DNA from: Hyaloscypha bicolor E
Taxonomy: Eukaryota; Ascomycota; Leotiomycetes; Helotiales; Hyaloscyphaceae
DNA: 64,000 bases
Reading direction: 5' to 3'
Assembly: GCF_002865645.1 (NCBI RefSeq)
Contig: NW_020194684.1
Location: forward strand, 4,379,952 to 4,443,951
Shown: piece after piece, positions 34,491 through 49,100 of the stretch
Numbering within the stretch: position 1 is the first letter of the stretch
Layout: the number at the start of each line of letters is the position of its first letter
The notes under the pieces: generated by a model
Databases searched by the model: none
What the model saw: only the letters and a program-made list of their open reading frames with translations
Told to the model about the DNA's origin: nothing
Translations under genes and position numbers: made by a program

Positions 34491-35748
34491 ATTATATATT
34501 TTATAAATTAGAATAATTTATAAAAGTAATTCGGAAGTTATTTTATTTTCTATAATATAGAGTTTTCTATAATATAAAAGAAGATTATTTTATAGTATTT
34601 AGATATTACTTTTAGTTTAGGCTATTATATATAGCTTTTCTAGATCTAGTAATATATAATTAGTTTATAGGATCTTATTTATAAGTTATAAACTATTATA
34701 TTTAGTAAGAGCTTCTAATAATAATTTTATAAGAGCTATTATAGCAGAGTTTACTAGTAAAGCTTTTAAGAAAATACTTTTTTTTAGAGAAATTATATCT
34801 CTAATAAGAGTATTTTCCTCCGGAAAATCTTTAGTATATATTTAATTTTAAGGCCAAATTCCGGATTAAGTAAGCCGATTTTATAAAATATTATTATAAG
34901 CTATAAGTTATAAATAATCTTTGAATTAATTTTTTCTTTAGAAAGAAGTATTTAAGTTTATAGCTTTTCCTTAATCTGGTTCTAAATATTTATTTTATCT
35001 TATTTTTATAATAAAATATTTACTTACTTATTTAATTTTCTAGAATAATATATAAGCTTAAAATAATAGTAAAATAAGAGCTTAGTTTATTTAGCTTATT
35101 AAGAAAAGAGCTTTTTAGTAATTATAAAGTATTCTAAGATATAGTAATTAGAATAAATCTTAAAAAAAAGTATTTTAAAAGCCTTTTAGCTTAGCTTTTT
35201 ATTTTTCTAATACTTATATTATAGTAAGTATTTCTTTATTATATATATTATAATTAAGCTTTACTAAAAATATAATTTTAGAAAAATAAATTATAGAATA
35301 TTAAAAGTCTATTTCTGGGTTTTATTAAGAAAATAAGCTAGTAATTACTTTTTTAGATATATTTATTTTTATTATTATAGGCAAATCTAGACTATAATAT
35401 TATAAAACTAAGATAAAATAAAAATTATAGCTTTCTTTAAATAAGTAAAAGCCTTTTAATATTATTTGAATTATTTAAAAAAATTATTATTTTTTATAAA
35501 TAAAATAAGAGATCTAATAATTCGTTTATATTTTCTAATAAAATATTTATAAAAGTTATAGAAGCTAAAAAAGACTATATATCCTTAACTACTTTTAGGA
35601 ATTACTAGTTATATATTATTTTGACTTTATTAGGATTTATTTTAATACTAGATATAAAAATAATAAAGCCTAAATACTTTATATATATAACTTTAAATTC
35701 CGATTTCTTAATATTAATTTAAAGGCTAATAAGATATAAATAGTATTA
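34491..35748 (-). mobile_element. Gypsy-3 copy 1, continuation on the right of Gypsy-2
   Basis: Resumes exactly where 22370 stopped, matching 51775-53030 of Gypsy-3 copy 3. It covers part of the integrase and RNase H side of pol on - and ends at about 35748 in the linker before RT, where Copia sequence begins. RIP is stronger than in copy 3. Confidence 0.8.
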
Positions 35749-35849
35749 AATATAGTTATATAATATATTATATATATATAACTATATATAAAACTAACTA
35801 GCTAGTATAAATATATATATATATTTATTTATTTAATAAGTTCTAAGCC

Positions 35850-38250
35850 CGGTAACTTTTATAGAACTAAGTTACCTAATCTAATTATTACTTTATAAAT
35901 AAATAATTCTAACCCAAAGATACTTGGCTTTATAAGCCTCTATATAGAATTAAATTAAGGATATAGATCTCTTAATTACTATTAAAATTACCGAGATATT
36001 AGATTCCTTTCTTATCTTAGGAAATAATAAATATAATTCTCTAAATATACTTGAATTTATTTAATAATTCATATCTTATATAAAAAGAATTAATACGAGT
36101 TCTTTCTTATTTCTAAAACTAACGGATTAATTATTCTTATAAGCTATTCTTATCTTCTAATTTCCTAATATTAGAGTTTTCTATTAGTTTAAAAGCTATA
36201 TAAATACTAAGATACTAGTAGACCCGATAATATAGTTCTAATAAACCTTAATTAATAAGAATTATAATATTCTAATTTCTAAACTTATTTCTTTCTTTTA
36301 TTAACTAATTTCTCTATCTTATTTAATTAATAATAAAATAAATAGTTAAAGAGCTAATAGCCCAAGAGTTATAAGTAATCTTAAAGCAGGCGTTTCTTAT
36401 AAATAAAATGTTTATCTTATTAAGAAATACTTGAACCTATAAAATTACTTAATTATAAAATATATTTCTTTTCTAACCTAACTTATTTCCTTATTATATA
36501 TATATTCTTATTAATACTCTAATTAAATTCTTTAATACTAAATTCAATTAAGACTCTAATTCTAATTATACTAATTCAGAAATTAAACCTTTTTTCTCTA
36601 AATATACTTATCTAGATACTAAGGCCTTAAGCTCTCCGAGCCCTAGATTTCTATTACTTATATTTCTTTTTAGTTATTAAGTTAAGATCTAAAATATAAA
36701 TATATAAGAAAGATTTAACTAAAAAATTATTAAATACTATATAACTTTAACTAAATTAGATTAATAATTTCTTTACTAAATACTTTATACTTAACTATTT
36801 AACTAAATAGATAATATTTAATAATAGCTTTAAAGACTAGATTATTTACCTCTTTAGCTCTTATTATTATTCCGGAACTTAATAGATCTAACTAGATTAA
36901 CTAGTATTAAAGAATTAATAATACCCTTATTAATAAGAACTATTTTTACTAGAAGCTTCTAGATAGAACTCTTTCTAAACTAGTTAGACTTATAAAGCTT
37001 CTTACTAAAATATAGGAGGCTTATTAAGCCTAATTTAATAAGTAAAAGAAATTCTAAGTTTAAAAGAAAAGTATTATAAATAATAAGCTTAACCCGACTA
37101 CTTTTCTTTATATTAAAATAAAGAAATATAATCTTATAAAAAGTATATAAAAGTTTAATCTCAAGCTACTTTTTACTTTCCTTAAAAAGTAATTCTGCCT
37201 ATAAAGTATTATTATCTTTAATTACTTCTAAAGTAATTTCCTTAATTTTTATCTTAATAATTATATTAATATTATAGAATATAATAATATATTTATAAGA
37301 CTTAATAATAAACTTTTTTTTTTATAAAAGTACCTAATTACTTATATTCTAGATAATAAAACTATATTTAAATAATTTCTTATTTATATATAATACTTTT
37401 AAATTATACTAGATTTCTTATAATAACTTTATTAATATAGCTAAAGTAAATATAATTCTTTTTAAATTCATATAAGTTATATAAAAAGAAAAGGCCCTAA
37501 TATAATAATTATTTAGCTAAATTATCTTTCTATTATATATAAATTAAGGAAAAAATAAAATAGATATTAAATATAAATATTATAGAAAACTATATTATAT
37601 TAAAATAAAATATATAATTAAGTATTTTTATTTAAAAGCCGCTTTTAGGAAATATCTCAAGAAAAAACGAGAATACCGAGAAAAGAAATAAGTAGAATAG
37701 AAGTTAAAATTATTTTCTAGAAACTAATTTACTCCTAAATAAAAGAAGCTCTTAATAACTACCTATAAATATCTAGCTATTTATAGATATATTATATTAT
37801 AATTCGAGTTTACTTTCTAACTTAATAATTAGTAATTATAAAAGTTATAGTAGCTCTTCTTATAAATTAATTATATCTAATAAAATAAGACTATTTTATA
37901 GCTAAAGTTAATAACTAATATATATTTTTAATTATAATATAAAAACCTATAGGCTCGAGTCTTTACTTATATTTTAGTTTTATTTTAATATATGGTTTTA
38001 CTTATATTAGGTATTATTTTACTAGTATTTTTACTAGCTTTAATTATATAAAATAGCTATAAGATATTTCTTTAAGTCTTATTTCTACTCGTATTATTAT
38101 ATTTTTAAATATTTCTTTTTTAAGTTTTAAAGTTCTTACTATTTATATTTTTTAGTATCTTAATTATTAAGTTTCTAATACTTTTTAGTAAAACTTACTA
38201 AATACTATAGTCTCTTATATTTAGCTTATTTATAGTTATATTTATTTTTA
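35850..38250 (+). pseudogene. Copia-1 gag/protease remnant
   Basis: At about 37569-37620 the translation reads KYKYYRKLYYIKIKYIIK, a CCHC knuckle with Cys and His turned to Tyr or otherwise decayed, at the spacing typical of Copia gag. A segment near 37880-37925 (SNKIRLFYS) is in the position of the Copia protease. The 5' half is too decayed to assign residue by residue. Confidence 0.5.
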
Positions 38251-38859
38251 ATAATAACTATATCTAATATATATTTTATAAATAAAAGTTCTTTAAATTA
38301 ATTAAACTACTAAATAATAAAGAAATTAATTAGATTACGAGTATTAGTAAATATAGCCTAGTATTATAAGAGAAAGAAATAGTAGTTTTACTAGTTTAAA
38401 TAATAAGAAGGAATTTTAAATAGCTATAAATATCTAATATTATTTTCTATTTGGATTTTAAAATAAATCTCCTATTATATCTTAACTTTATTTAGAAAAA
38501 TATAAAAGTATAACTTAATAAATATAAAGCTATTCTCGAGATTAAAAAAAATAGACTAGTTAAGGTATATTTATAGCCTCTATCTTATATAACCTCTTCT
38601 GCCTTAATATTAATTTCTTAATACTTAAAAAACGGATTTAATAGCCCGGATATAATTAGAAGACTTATAATTTATACTAAAAGTAATAAGCCTATATTAT
38701 TTACTTTAAGGAAGTTTTCTATTTATTTAAGCTAATATAATAGATTAGATATTTTAGTAAAAAAAATCTAGTTAAACTTAAGAATATAATAGAAAATATA
38801 AATCTTTATAAGCTTCTAATATTTTATACTTATAAAGCTTATTTTAAAAACTATATAAT

Positions 38860-39640
38860 AAAGCTATCTTATAAAGAGTATATTATATTAGAAAAATACC
38901 CGAATAAGCTAATTTATATAAATATAATTAGCCTTTTATATATAGTAATAAATAACATAAAATACTTTATTTACTTTTATTATAATAAGATTAAAGAGGT
39001 CGAGTATTATATTATAAAATATAAATCTGAATTACTAGCTAAATTTAAGCTTTTCTAAGAGTTCTATTATAAATGAATTATATAATTACAGACGAATAAT
39101 AGAAAAGAATTTGTTTCTAAGGCCTTTTAGCTTTATCTTATAAAAACCGGAATTTACTTTAAATTATTTATATTATATAACCTAGAAATAAATAGAGCTA
39201 TAAAGAAAATTAGACAAATATTATAAATTATTATTAAGATATTCTTAAAGAGCTCTAAATTCCCGAGTAAATAATAGCCCGAACTATTTTAAACTATAGT
39301 TTATTTCTATATATAATAATCTTATAATGTTTTTAATATAATATTTTTCTAAATAAAGAACCTTTATAAATTATTTATTAATTATTTCTGTATTATTAGG
39401 TCTTATACCTGATTTATAGCTAGTAAATAAAGCAAGAAAAAGCTAAAGGAAAATGAAGTAATAAAGAAATATCTTATTAAATATAAAAGTAATAATATTT
39501 ACTAGATTCTTATAAATAATAATTATATATTTAAGGCCTATATTATATATATTATAGAAAAGTACTTTATATTTATCTAGGAGAAGTTTCTTAAATTCGG
39601 GCCTAATATTTATTCTAATATAATATTATATCTATAATTT
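38860..39640 (+). pseudogene. Copia-1 integrase remnant
   Basis: Open-ish translation on + shows, in Copia order, SELLAKFKLF, QTNNRKEFVSKAF (decayed RTDNGGEF/SKAF catalytic strand, about 39090), TGIYFKLF, NLEINRAIKKIRQI (decayed N-x-E-x-N-G-x-A-E-R-x-N-R), KSSKFPSK and then VYFY. This series is diagnostic for Ty1/Copia integrases. The second Asp codon is changed to Asn. Confidence 0.78.
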
Positions 39641-40359
39641 TCTAAGCCTATAACTAGCTTAAAGTACCTGGTAATACCTAATTTATCTAAATTTTTTAAG
39701 AAATATATTTACTATATTAAAGCCAGTTATAATAGTAATATAAATATCTTACTAAACTTCTCTTAGCTATTATTATATAAGCTAAGAATACCGCGGCCTA
39801 TTACTATATTAAATTCTCTAAATCTTTCTTAGAAATAATTTAGGTAATAGGCCCGATCTATTATTAAGATCTTATTAATAAGAAACTAATTAGAAAACTT
39901 TACTTCTATTTCTTCTAAATTCTTAATATCTCGTAAATTAATTCTATTACTTATTTCTTTACTAGATAATTAGATAAATAAATATCTTATAACCAAGTAT
40001 TTCTTATTATTTCAAGTAATAATACTAGTTAATAGCCTAATAGACAAATACCCGAAGCTCGATTACTTAGATCCTAATTCTCTAGACCCTATTTCTCTTA
40101 TAGTATTACTAGCTATATAAGATACTAGCCCAAAGGTCTATAATAATTCCAAGCTTAATTAGCTCTTATATCTTATAACTAAGGTCTCTTTTATAAAAGC
40201 TAATTTATTAGAATAATTTAAGAACCATTTTTTTCCGGTTTTTTTACCCCCCTTACTTTCACACCCACACTTCACCCACCTTTAGAACTCACTCAATACA
40301 CCTCAGCCCTTTGGCCCCAGGCTCTAGAACCTACTATAAGTAGAGCTAGAACAGGCTAA

Positions 40360-41988
40360 ATGGCCCCCCCTGACCCCCCGGGCTCTAGCCCCCCTCCCAT
40401 TGACTTTCAAGAGCTCGGAGAGCTTCCAGAGGGCCCTAGCAAACAGCTAGACCCACCCACTAGCTCCCCACTAGCTCGGTTTAGCCAGGGAGCTCAATTC
40501 GCATTCGATTTAGCTACAAATCCCATCTCTTCAGACAAACTCGCAGCCCCTTTTCCTCAGCCTAATTTAGCTAGTACGGCTTAACTAAGCCGCCTCCAGA
40601 ATAGGCTAAAGCATAGCCCTAGCTTGAGTAATATTAATAGCAATATTAATAAGGAATACCAAAACTACGAAAACCACTACTAATATTAGAATCAAGCTTT
40701 AAATAAAGCTAAATTACTAATTCATTAAGCCCGGGACTTAATAGTCAAAGCTATTACTATTACTCCGTTATATAACTAGTAATCTCGACTACTAGATTTA
40801 GTAGAAATCTTTAGAGAATATACTAAATTTGGCCGTATCCGCTATACTAGTACTTTACTAGCCTCCCAGGTAGTAAACCTCGAAAATACTACTAAACGGA
40901 TTGAAATTTAGTTAAGAACTCAAGCTAAACTAGCTACTTAAACTAAAACTACCCCCGAAAAGCCTACTTGGGCTAAAATCGCTACTCAAGAACCATAATC
41001 TTACTCGGAAAAGGACTGGACTATAGTATTATATACTAAGTCCAAAAATTAGGGAGGAAAAGGCTCTAGTATACTTACTAGTAGTAGTAGTACTTATAAT
41101 ACTAATAAACTACTTAGTACCCGTAATACTAGTAGTTCTAGTACTCGTAATACTAGCTCGAAATCTATAGCCCTCTCTAGGAAAAGCACCTTCCTACTAG
41201 CTTATATAGAGCAGGCTAGCTTATTCTCTACTATTTCTACTTATAATTCACTTAATACTACTTTCTACTCTAAGGGAATTAAGGAACTAGTAATCTCTAT
41301 AGTCTCTCTTTCCTTAAAAGATAATATTATAGTTAATACTACTCCCGAATTTAACTCTGACTTTCTGGTTCAAAATTAAGCTATTATAAAGGAAGTACTT
41401 CCCTTAGTTACAAGTATATAAAAAGGAGAATCTTAATATAAAGTTATTATCTATAGTTTACCTATTTATGAATTTAATATATCCAAAGAAATAGACTTAG
41501 TCCTAAAAGAAATCAAAACCTTTAATAAGGGACTAGAGCCTATTAGCTAGCCCTATTAAGCTATTTCTAAAAAGAAAAGAGACTCAGGCCTCTAGTAAGC
41601 CGGTTTAGTAATAGTAGTATTTCTTACCGAGATTCAAGCTAATAGAGCTATTAAAAATAGACTTCTTATAGCCGGAATCTCTACTAAAGTAATAAAATAC
41701 CATACTATTTCTAGTATTATATAGTATACTAGATATATAAGATATAAATACTTAGATTCTATTTGCAAAAAGGAACCTAAGTATTTACTATATAGTAAGG
41801 GTTACGTAACTGAGAACCATTTTTGCTCTATTTATAAAAAGAAGAGCAAAAAATGCCCCTATATAACTACTAAATACTCTAATTATTTAAGTACTATTCA
41901 CTTAGCTAGTTCTAAGCTATATAAGATTTATTTAATAATTAAAAAAGCTACTACTATTATAATTCCTACTATTACTATTAATAAATAG
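40360..41988 (+). pseudogene. LINE-c ORF1, broken
   Basis: ATG 40360 to TAG 41986-41988, 542 codons in one frame, homologous to LINE-b ORF1. Only the first 74 codons are open; the first stop replaces an Arg codon (CGA to TAA needs two transitions). The knuckle Cys codons are lost. Confidence 0.85.
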
Positions 41989-41992
41989 CTAT

Positions 41993-44900
41993 ATTAAAGT
42001 ACTATAAGTTAATATAAATCGTAATAGCTCTACTACTAAAAACGTCTTATAAATAGCTATAGAACTAGATATTAAAGTTCTAGTAATCCAGGAACTATAA
42101 ATAATAGTAAGAGATAGTAATAATCGGAAATATTATTTTATTATATACTCTAGCTATTTCTAAATACTTCCGAATTACGGTACCCTGAGGCCTAGAACCC
42201 TATTTTATATAGCTTGCGAACTATAAGCTAGTCTAGCCTCAAACTCATTAAGTAATCCTAATTACTTAATTATAGACTTAAGTCTAAATATACTAAAAAT
42301 GTAGCTAATTAATTTCTATAATATAATTTACTCAGAAGACTCTAATAATATATTAACTATATTAAGAGAAAGTATTTTACTTACTACTCTCTATAATAGT
42401 TCTCTATTACTAGGTGATTTTAATATATATTATTCTTGATAGAATTCCCTTAAATCTCAAAGTAATTATATAGTTCATTTAATTAGCTATATAGAAAACT
42501 ATTCTCTAAGGCTATTAAATAAACCAGGGAAAGATACCTTTTATAGACCTAATATATTTATTCCTTTCATATTAGACTTAAGTTTTACTACTAGTAAAAT
42601 AGTAACTAAGATTAAAGACTAGTAAGTACTATTAGACTTAGGTTCTAATTACTTCGGGGTTCTATTTACTATTAGTAAGTTGACTTATAGCTCTAGTTCT
42701 AATCCAGTCAGATTTAATACTAAGAAAGCGGACTAGACTAAATTTATAAGCTACTTTATTAATAGCCTTGAGAATATATCCTTTCTATTTACTAATATAT
42801 CTGGAAATTATAAACTAGACCTATTAGTAGAAGACTTTACTAATAGAATAGTAGAAGCAGCTAGTAATAGTATTCCAAAATCTACTACTAGTCCGTATTC
42901 TAAACCCTAGTAAAATAAGGACTTAAAAACCTTATATAAATTAATACTATACTATAGTTATAAGTCTAAAGCTTTAGGATATACTTTCTATAAATAAGAA
43001 CTCCAAAATATAAAAAATACCTATTTTAATACTATTAAGAGTACTAAGCTAGTATACTAGAACAAGTTCTTAGAGAATAAAGACTCCTAGTCGATTTTTA
43101 AAGCTATAAAATATACTAAAGATACTATATATTAATCTATTCCTAGTATCTTAGATAATAGTTTAAATAAGCTAAAATCGACTTTCTAAGAGAAGTATAA
43201 TATCTTTAGAATTATACTTTTCCTACTTCCTCTTATTATAGTACCTATTAGTTTAATAGACTATAGGCCTAGCTCAAAATAGAACTAGCCTATTTTATCT
43301 AAAATAGAACTAGAATAAGCCTATATCTCTAAAATAAAAGGGAAAACCCCTGGACTAGACTTAGTTACTTAAGAGATTATAGTCTATACTTATAAAGCTT
43401 CTCTAGATATCTTTTATAGGCTATATTTCTTATTTATTAATAAGGGATATTACCTTAAAGTCTGGAAATAAGCTATTGGCTTTATTCTAAAGAAATTAGA
43501 AAAACCAAACTATTTCTTACCTAAAGTATATTAAGTTATTTCCTTACTTAATTATTTAGGGAAGGTTTCTGAGAGAATACTAGCTAGGCAACTTAGCTAT
43601 TTAGCCAAGACTAGTAACCTACTATACTACTTCCAAATGAGAGGTAGGCTCTATAAGTCAGCTATTAATACTACTTTACTATTATAAAATAAAATAGAAT
43701 TAAATAAGTCCTATAAGCTAAAAACTAATACTTTCTTCCTAGATATTAAAGGCGCCTTTAATTATATATCCAAGAATAGGCTATTATAGATTATAATTAG
43801 TTTATTACTACTTACTAGCCTTATTCTCTAGGTATTATTATTTCTAGATAACCGAGTATTATAACTAGCTTTTAATAATAGTATAGAAGTATTTAGGTCT
43901 ATACTTACTAGTATTTTACAAGATAGCCCTATATCTCTTATATTATTCCTTATTTATATCTGAGACTTATTTAAATTAGCAAATATTAAATTCAGATTCT
44001 ATTTAGATAATATATCCCTTACTACTACTTCTAAAAGTCTTAAAAAGAATATAAAGACCCTAGAACGAGAAGTAAAGGATATAGTTAACTTAGGGAAAAA
44101 GAATACTATTAGCTTTAATATAAATAAAACAGAGCTTATTTATTTTAATAATTCCAAAAATAAGCCTAGTCTAAAACTACCTAATAGGGAACTAGTTTCC
44201 CCTAGTAAAGTAGTTAAATAACTAGGGATCTATTTTAATGAAAATCTCAGATTTAAGAAATATATAGCCTATAGGGTATCCAAAGCAAAATAAGCCTTTT
44301 ATAGGATATAAAGACTTATAAATATATTATATAGCTTATTCCCTTTTATAATTAGATAGCTATATTTAGCCTGTATTACTAGTATAATAGACTATGGTTC
44401 TATACTATAGTAGAAGACTAAAAGCAAAGCTCAAATTCGGCCTTTATAGGTAATTCAAAACCTAGCCCTAAGGAAAACCCTAGGAGTATTCAAAACTACT
44501 CCTATTATTCCTATAGAAGTCGAATTAGCTTTAGTTCCACCTATTATAAGGCTAAACTATAGTTAATATTAATATATCTTCCGTATCCTTAAACTAAGTC
44601 TAAAATACCCTATTAGACTAGAGTTCGAGAAGTTCTTCTAAAGATCTAGAGATTTAGAAGTAATAGAATCTAATATAGACTCTATTTATAGTCTAAATAC
44701 TAATCTAAAGTAAGATCGCTTAGCTAAAAAGTCTTAAATAGAAACTATAGTAGATTCTATTAGTAATCTAGTAGACCCTAGAGATCTAGAGACTATAAGA
44801 TACTTCTATTTCGCTCTCTGGGATAGAGAAGTATCTTATAAAATTACTATATTAAAAGAGCTAAAGAAAGAAACTACTATATTATATAATTTCTACCTAA

Positions 44901-45952
44901 AGACTTTATATAATAGTAGCTCTATATTATCTATATATATAGATAGATCTCAAACTAAAAAAGGAATTAGAGTAGGCCTAGGGCTTATAGTTTATAGTTA
45001 TAAAACTTCTTATATTCCGGTTATAGCTAAATATAGAGAAAGCCAGAATATAGGAGTTAGTACTATAGTCTATAATAGAGAACTAGAAGGCATTACTAGG
45101 GCTATTAAATATACTAGTAGTAAAGCAAAAAGAGAAGAGCTTTTTAATATCTATATAGATAACTAAGCTAGTTTATTAAGACTAAAAACTCCTTCTAATA
45201 AGCCCGGTCAAAGTTAATAGATTAGAATTATATTAGCTACTAAGGCTCTTAAAGCTAAAAGAGCTAATATAGAACTAATCTGGGTTCTAGAGTATACGGA
45301 TATAATAGGGAATAAAGAAGCAGATATACTAGCTAAGCTAGATACTATTTCTCCTATATTAGAACCTGAATTAGTAAAAACCTCCTTTACTTTCCTAGGA
45401 ATTAAAATTAATAAAGTTAAGAAACTAGAGTATAGACTACTTTTAGAATCTTATACTAAACCGAAAACCTAGCTAGAATTATATAGTAATATATATTTAT
45501 AGAAAGTATCCAGAAAAATAAACCTACCTATAGAAATACTTAGGCCTATAGCTAGTACATTCTTCTAGCTAAAGCTAGGCCACGGATATTTAAAGTCCTA
45601 TTTATATAGGCTAAAAATAGTATCTAATAATAAATACAAATATAGTAAAACTGAGAATATAAAGCACCTCCTTCTATATTATATACTATATAGGGAGGAA
45701 CATTTTAGACTATTTAGTCTATTTAAAGGGAGCCTGAAAGCTAGTACTTTTAACCTATAGTTACTATTATATACGGAAATTGGAATATTAAATATACTAG
45801 TATTCTTAAAAGAAACTAGTATATATATAAGAAAATGGCATATTGAGTAAAGTATAGAAATAGAGGAAGTGGAAATAAGAGAGGAAATAGGAGAGGAAAT
45901 AGGAGAGGAAATAGGGGAGGAAATAGGAGAGGAAATAGGAGAAGGGAAATAG
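41993..45952 (+). pseudogene. LINE-c ORF2, broken
   Basis: Frame from 41993 to TAG 45950-45952 is kept over 1319 codons with very many TAA/TAG. Endonuclease, RT and RNase H blocks align with LINE-b. The RT motif at 44000-44011 reads Tyr-Leu-Asp-Asn. The 9-bp Glu repeat is reduced to about one unit and the 12-bp repeat has five. Confidence 0.85.
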
Positions 45953-46165
45953 GGGAAAAGGGAAATAGGGAATAGGAGAGGATTTGCGATTTATACTTAT
46001 TTTCTTTATTTCCTTAAGTTTTTATTCTGGGGATATGTCCCTAATTATTTATTATACCTATATTGGATTTTGGGCCTGTATATTAGCTACTGAGATATAT
46101 GCTAGCTAGCTAGCCGTACTATATAGTTCTAAACTAATAAAGTATATTAAAAGGAAAAAAAAAAA

Positions 46166-49100
46166 TTTAAATAAATATAATAAATATTTTTATATTAGTT
46201 AATATTTATACTTTAGCCTAGCTAGTAATAGTAGGCCTAAAGAAGCTATTAAAGCTTAATTTATTCTAGGTATTCTATTAGGGACTATATATATATCTCT
46301 TAAATAAAAGTAATATATAAGAATATCTCGGGTATTATTATATTATTAGATATAAATAATTTATTATATTATAAGAAAAAGCTATTTTATAGTATTTAAG
46401 TATCTTTTTTCTTATTTCTTGCCTTATTTTATAATTCTTCTAGCTTTAATAACTCTTAATTCTTACTTAATAGCTTATTTATAAGCTAGATACTATTATA
46501 CTAAGTTTCTTTCTAAGCCGGGCTTATAATAGCCTTAATTAGAGCTAACTAGAAATCTTATATAATATTATTATTAATCTTTTATTATAGAAAAAGAATT
46601 TGGGTTTAGTAAACTATTATTATCTTATTCTAGATAATTATATTTTTATATTTCTTATTTAGAATATCTGCTTATTTATTTAATTTATTTATCTAATATA
46701 TAAACTTGAAATAATAATAGAAAAAATACTTTATTTAATAAGCTTATTTTATTAAAAGCTTTTTTATAATTATAAAATACTTAAAAACTCAGTAATTAGA
46801 ATAAATTATAAAAAATATCTTTTATAGGCCTTCTAGTTCTATTTATTATTTAGTTAAAAAAAGAATAATAATAAATATTATAGTTTAGTTTTATTAGCTA
46901 TATAGTTTTAGAGAAAAATATTACTAGATATTAGAGTTTTATTTAGAGATCTTATTATAAGAGAATACTAGCTATAATTCTATTTAATATATCTGTTTTA
47001 ATTATAATAGAAAGATTTAAATTATAATAATATAGAATTAATACCAAGAATATAACTTATTTTAGCTTTATAAAACTTTCTTAATACTAATCTATTTATT
47101 TAAACGGAACTTTCTTATATATTAGAATTATTAGAGGCTTTATTATATAGTTATATTCTATAATAAAATACTAATAAAAATTATAAAAATCCAGAAAGCC
47201 TTATATTTTCTTAATTATTTTTAGTAATTACTAGTTCTTAATAACTATTATCTTATCTAGATCTGTTTTAATATTTCTAATAAAAATAATAAAGCCTAAA
47301 TATTTTATATAAATAATCTTAAACTCTAATTTCTTAATATTTATTTAAAGACTAGTATTTTATAGCTATTAAAGAATCTTTTATATATAGTTTTTATATT
47401 TTAGGGAATTATTTAAATAAATTAGAATATTATTTAAATAAGTTATATAAAAAATATTAAAGTAATTAAAAAGAATATTATTTATATATTTCTAATATAT
47501 AATAGAGCTATTAATTAGGCCTTTCTAAAGAACTTTATACTTATAGATTTTATATCTTATATAAAATATAATAAGTTCTTCTAATTCTAAATCTATTTGG
47601 ATTTAATAAAATATTTATTAAATATTTAGTTTTATATAGATCTTAATTTAAGCTAGTTATATAAAAGTCTTATAAATAAGAGAAAAAGAATAATAATTCT
47701 TTTATATTAAGTTATTTAGCTTATAATAATTAATATAGAATTAGAGAGCTTTATTTACCTTTTTTATAAAAAGAATTAGGAATATAAAAAGAAACTAGCT
47801 TGGTTTAATAAAGCCTTATTAAAGGTTTTTTTTAAAGAAATACTTAATTTCTTATAACTTATAGATTAATTATTAATAAAGCAGGAAATACTCTAGGCTT
47901 TCTAGGCCTTTAGAATTATTAATCTAAATCTTATAATTATATAATTAATATAGAAATAAGATATTTAATATTTCTTTTAAGAAAATATCTATAAAATCCT
48001 TAAACTTCTCTAGTAAAACTTTTACTAGCTATTATAGTTCTATTTCTTCTAGCTATTACTTACTTAAAATAAACTTATTTTTTATTATAATTCTAGTTCT
48101 TTATTAATCTCGAAAAATAATATTATAAAGAAAAGATTTTCTGTCTTTTATAAGTTTATCTAAAAAGTAGCTAGTAAAATATTTATAATATTAATTATAA
48201 GCCTTAACTAGATCTTATAATTTTTCTTTAAATAATATAGTTTTAATATTTCTATTTCTGGCTTAAAAGAAGTTTTTATATTTTCTAAAGCTATTTATAT
48301 TTCTTTATAATATCGAGCTTAATTATTTTATTATATATAGCTTTTTAAACCTAAATTAGAAAGAAAATAAAAGGGTTTTCTCTTTATAAGCTAAGGTTTC
48401 TAGAACTTATTTATAGCTATAGCTTTATTTCTTTTATTTATATTTTCTTAATACTAGTTACTTTTTCCAGATTTTAAGTTTTTATATATAGTAATTAGAA
48501 CTTTATTCCAATTCTTTTTTCTAGGCTAATTATCTAGCTAGATTAGTTTTCTATTCTTGTAATTAATTAGGATACTAGTATTTATAAACTATTATTATTC
48601 TAAAATTATATTATATTTACCTAGCCTTATAACTAGTACAAATATTAGAACCTTCTATTTATTAATTAAGAATATAAGCTTAATATAATAAGTAATAGAT
48701 ATAGCCTACTTATTATTAAATTCTCTTATATTATAGAGTAATATTAATTAAATAAGCTTAATATCTAGAAATTATTTAATTATTTTTATAAACTTGAAAT
48801 TAATAAAAATTTATTTATTTATTTTATTATTAATAAAAGAAAAAGTCTTAATACTTAATCTATTATTACTAATTATATAAGAGAATATAAATACTTTATT
48901 TTCTAATAGCTAGCTTAAATTAACTTCTATTATATTTATATAATATAGCCCTAAAAAAAACCTTTTTTTAGGGGGTTTTATTTCTTTATTTTATATTTTT
49001 AAATAGCTTACCTATAATAAGTATTACTAGCTTAGTTATTAAAACTTGTTTTATATATTTTATTTTAGGCTCTAGATAATTTTTAGATATATAATTAAAT

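Larger units (their letters stand above)
35749..40227 (+). mobile_element. Copia-1: Ty1/Copia element, gag to integrase, 3' part missing
   Basis: Starts tattaaatatagttat at the end of Gypsy-3, a plausible RIP-altered TGTTA-type LTR start, with a putative LTR of about 100 bp ending near 35850. A gag with a knuckle, a protease-like segment and an integrase follow on +. The element is cut at 40227 by LINE-c, before a recognisable RT, and no continuation is seen to the right of LINE-c. Confidence 0.72.
40228..46165 (+). mobile_element. LINE-c: full-length but the most RIP-mutated LINE copy
   Basis: Collinear with LINE-b over the whole length, from ttttttccgg to the poly-A at about 46155-46165. 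The first 380 bp keep many CpA dinucleotides; the rest is heavily converted. I find no convincing target duplication, and the flanks differ: Copia on the left, Gypsy-2 copy 2 on the right. Confidence 0.9.
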
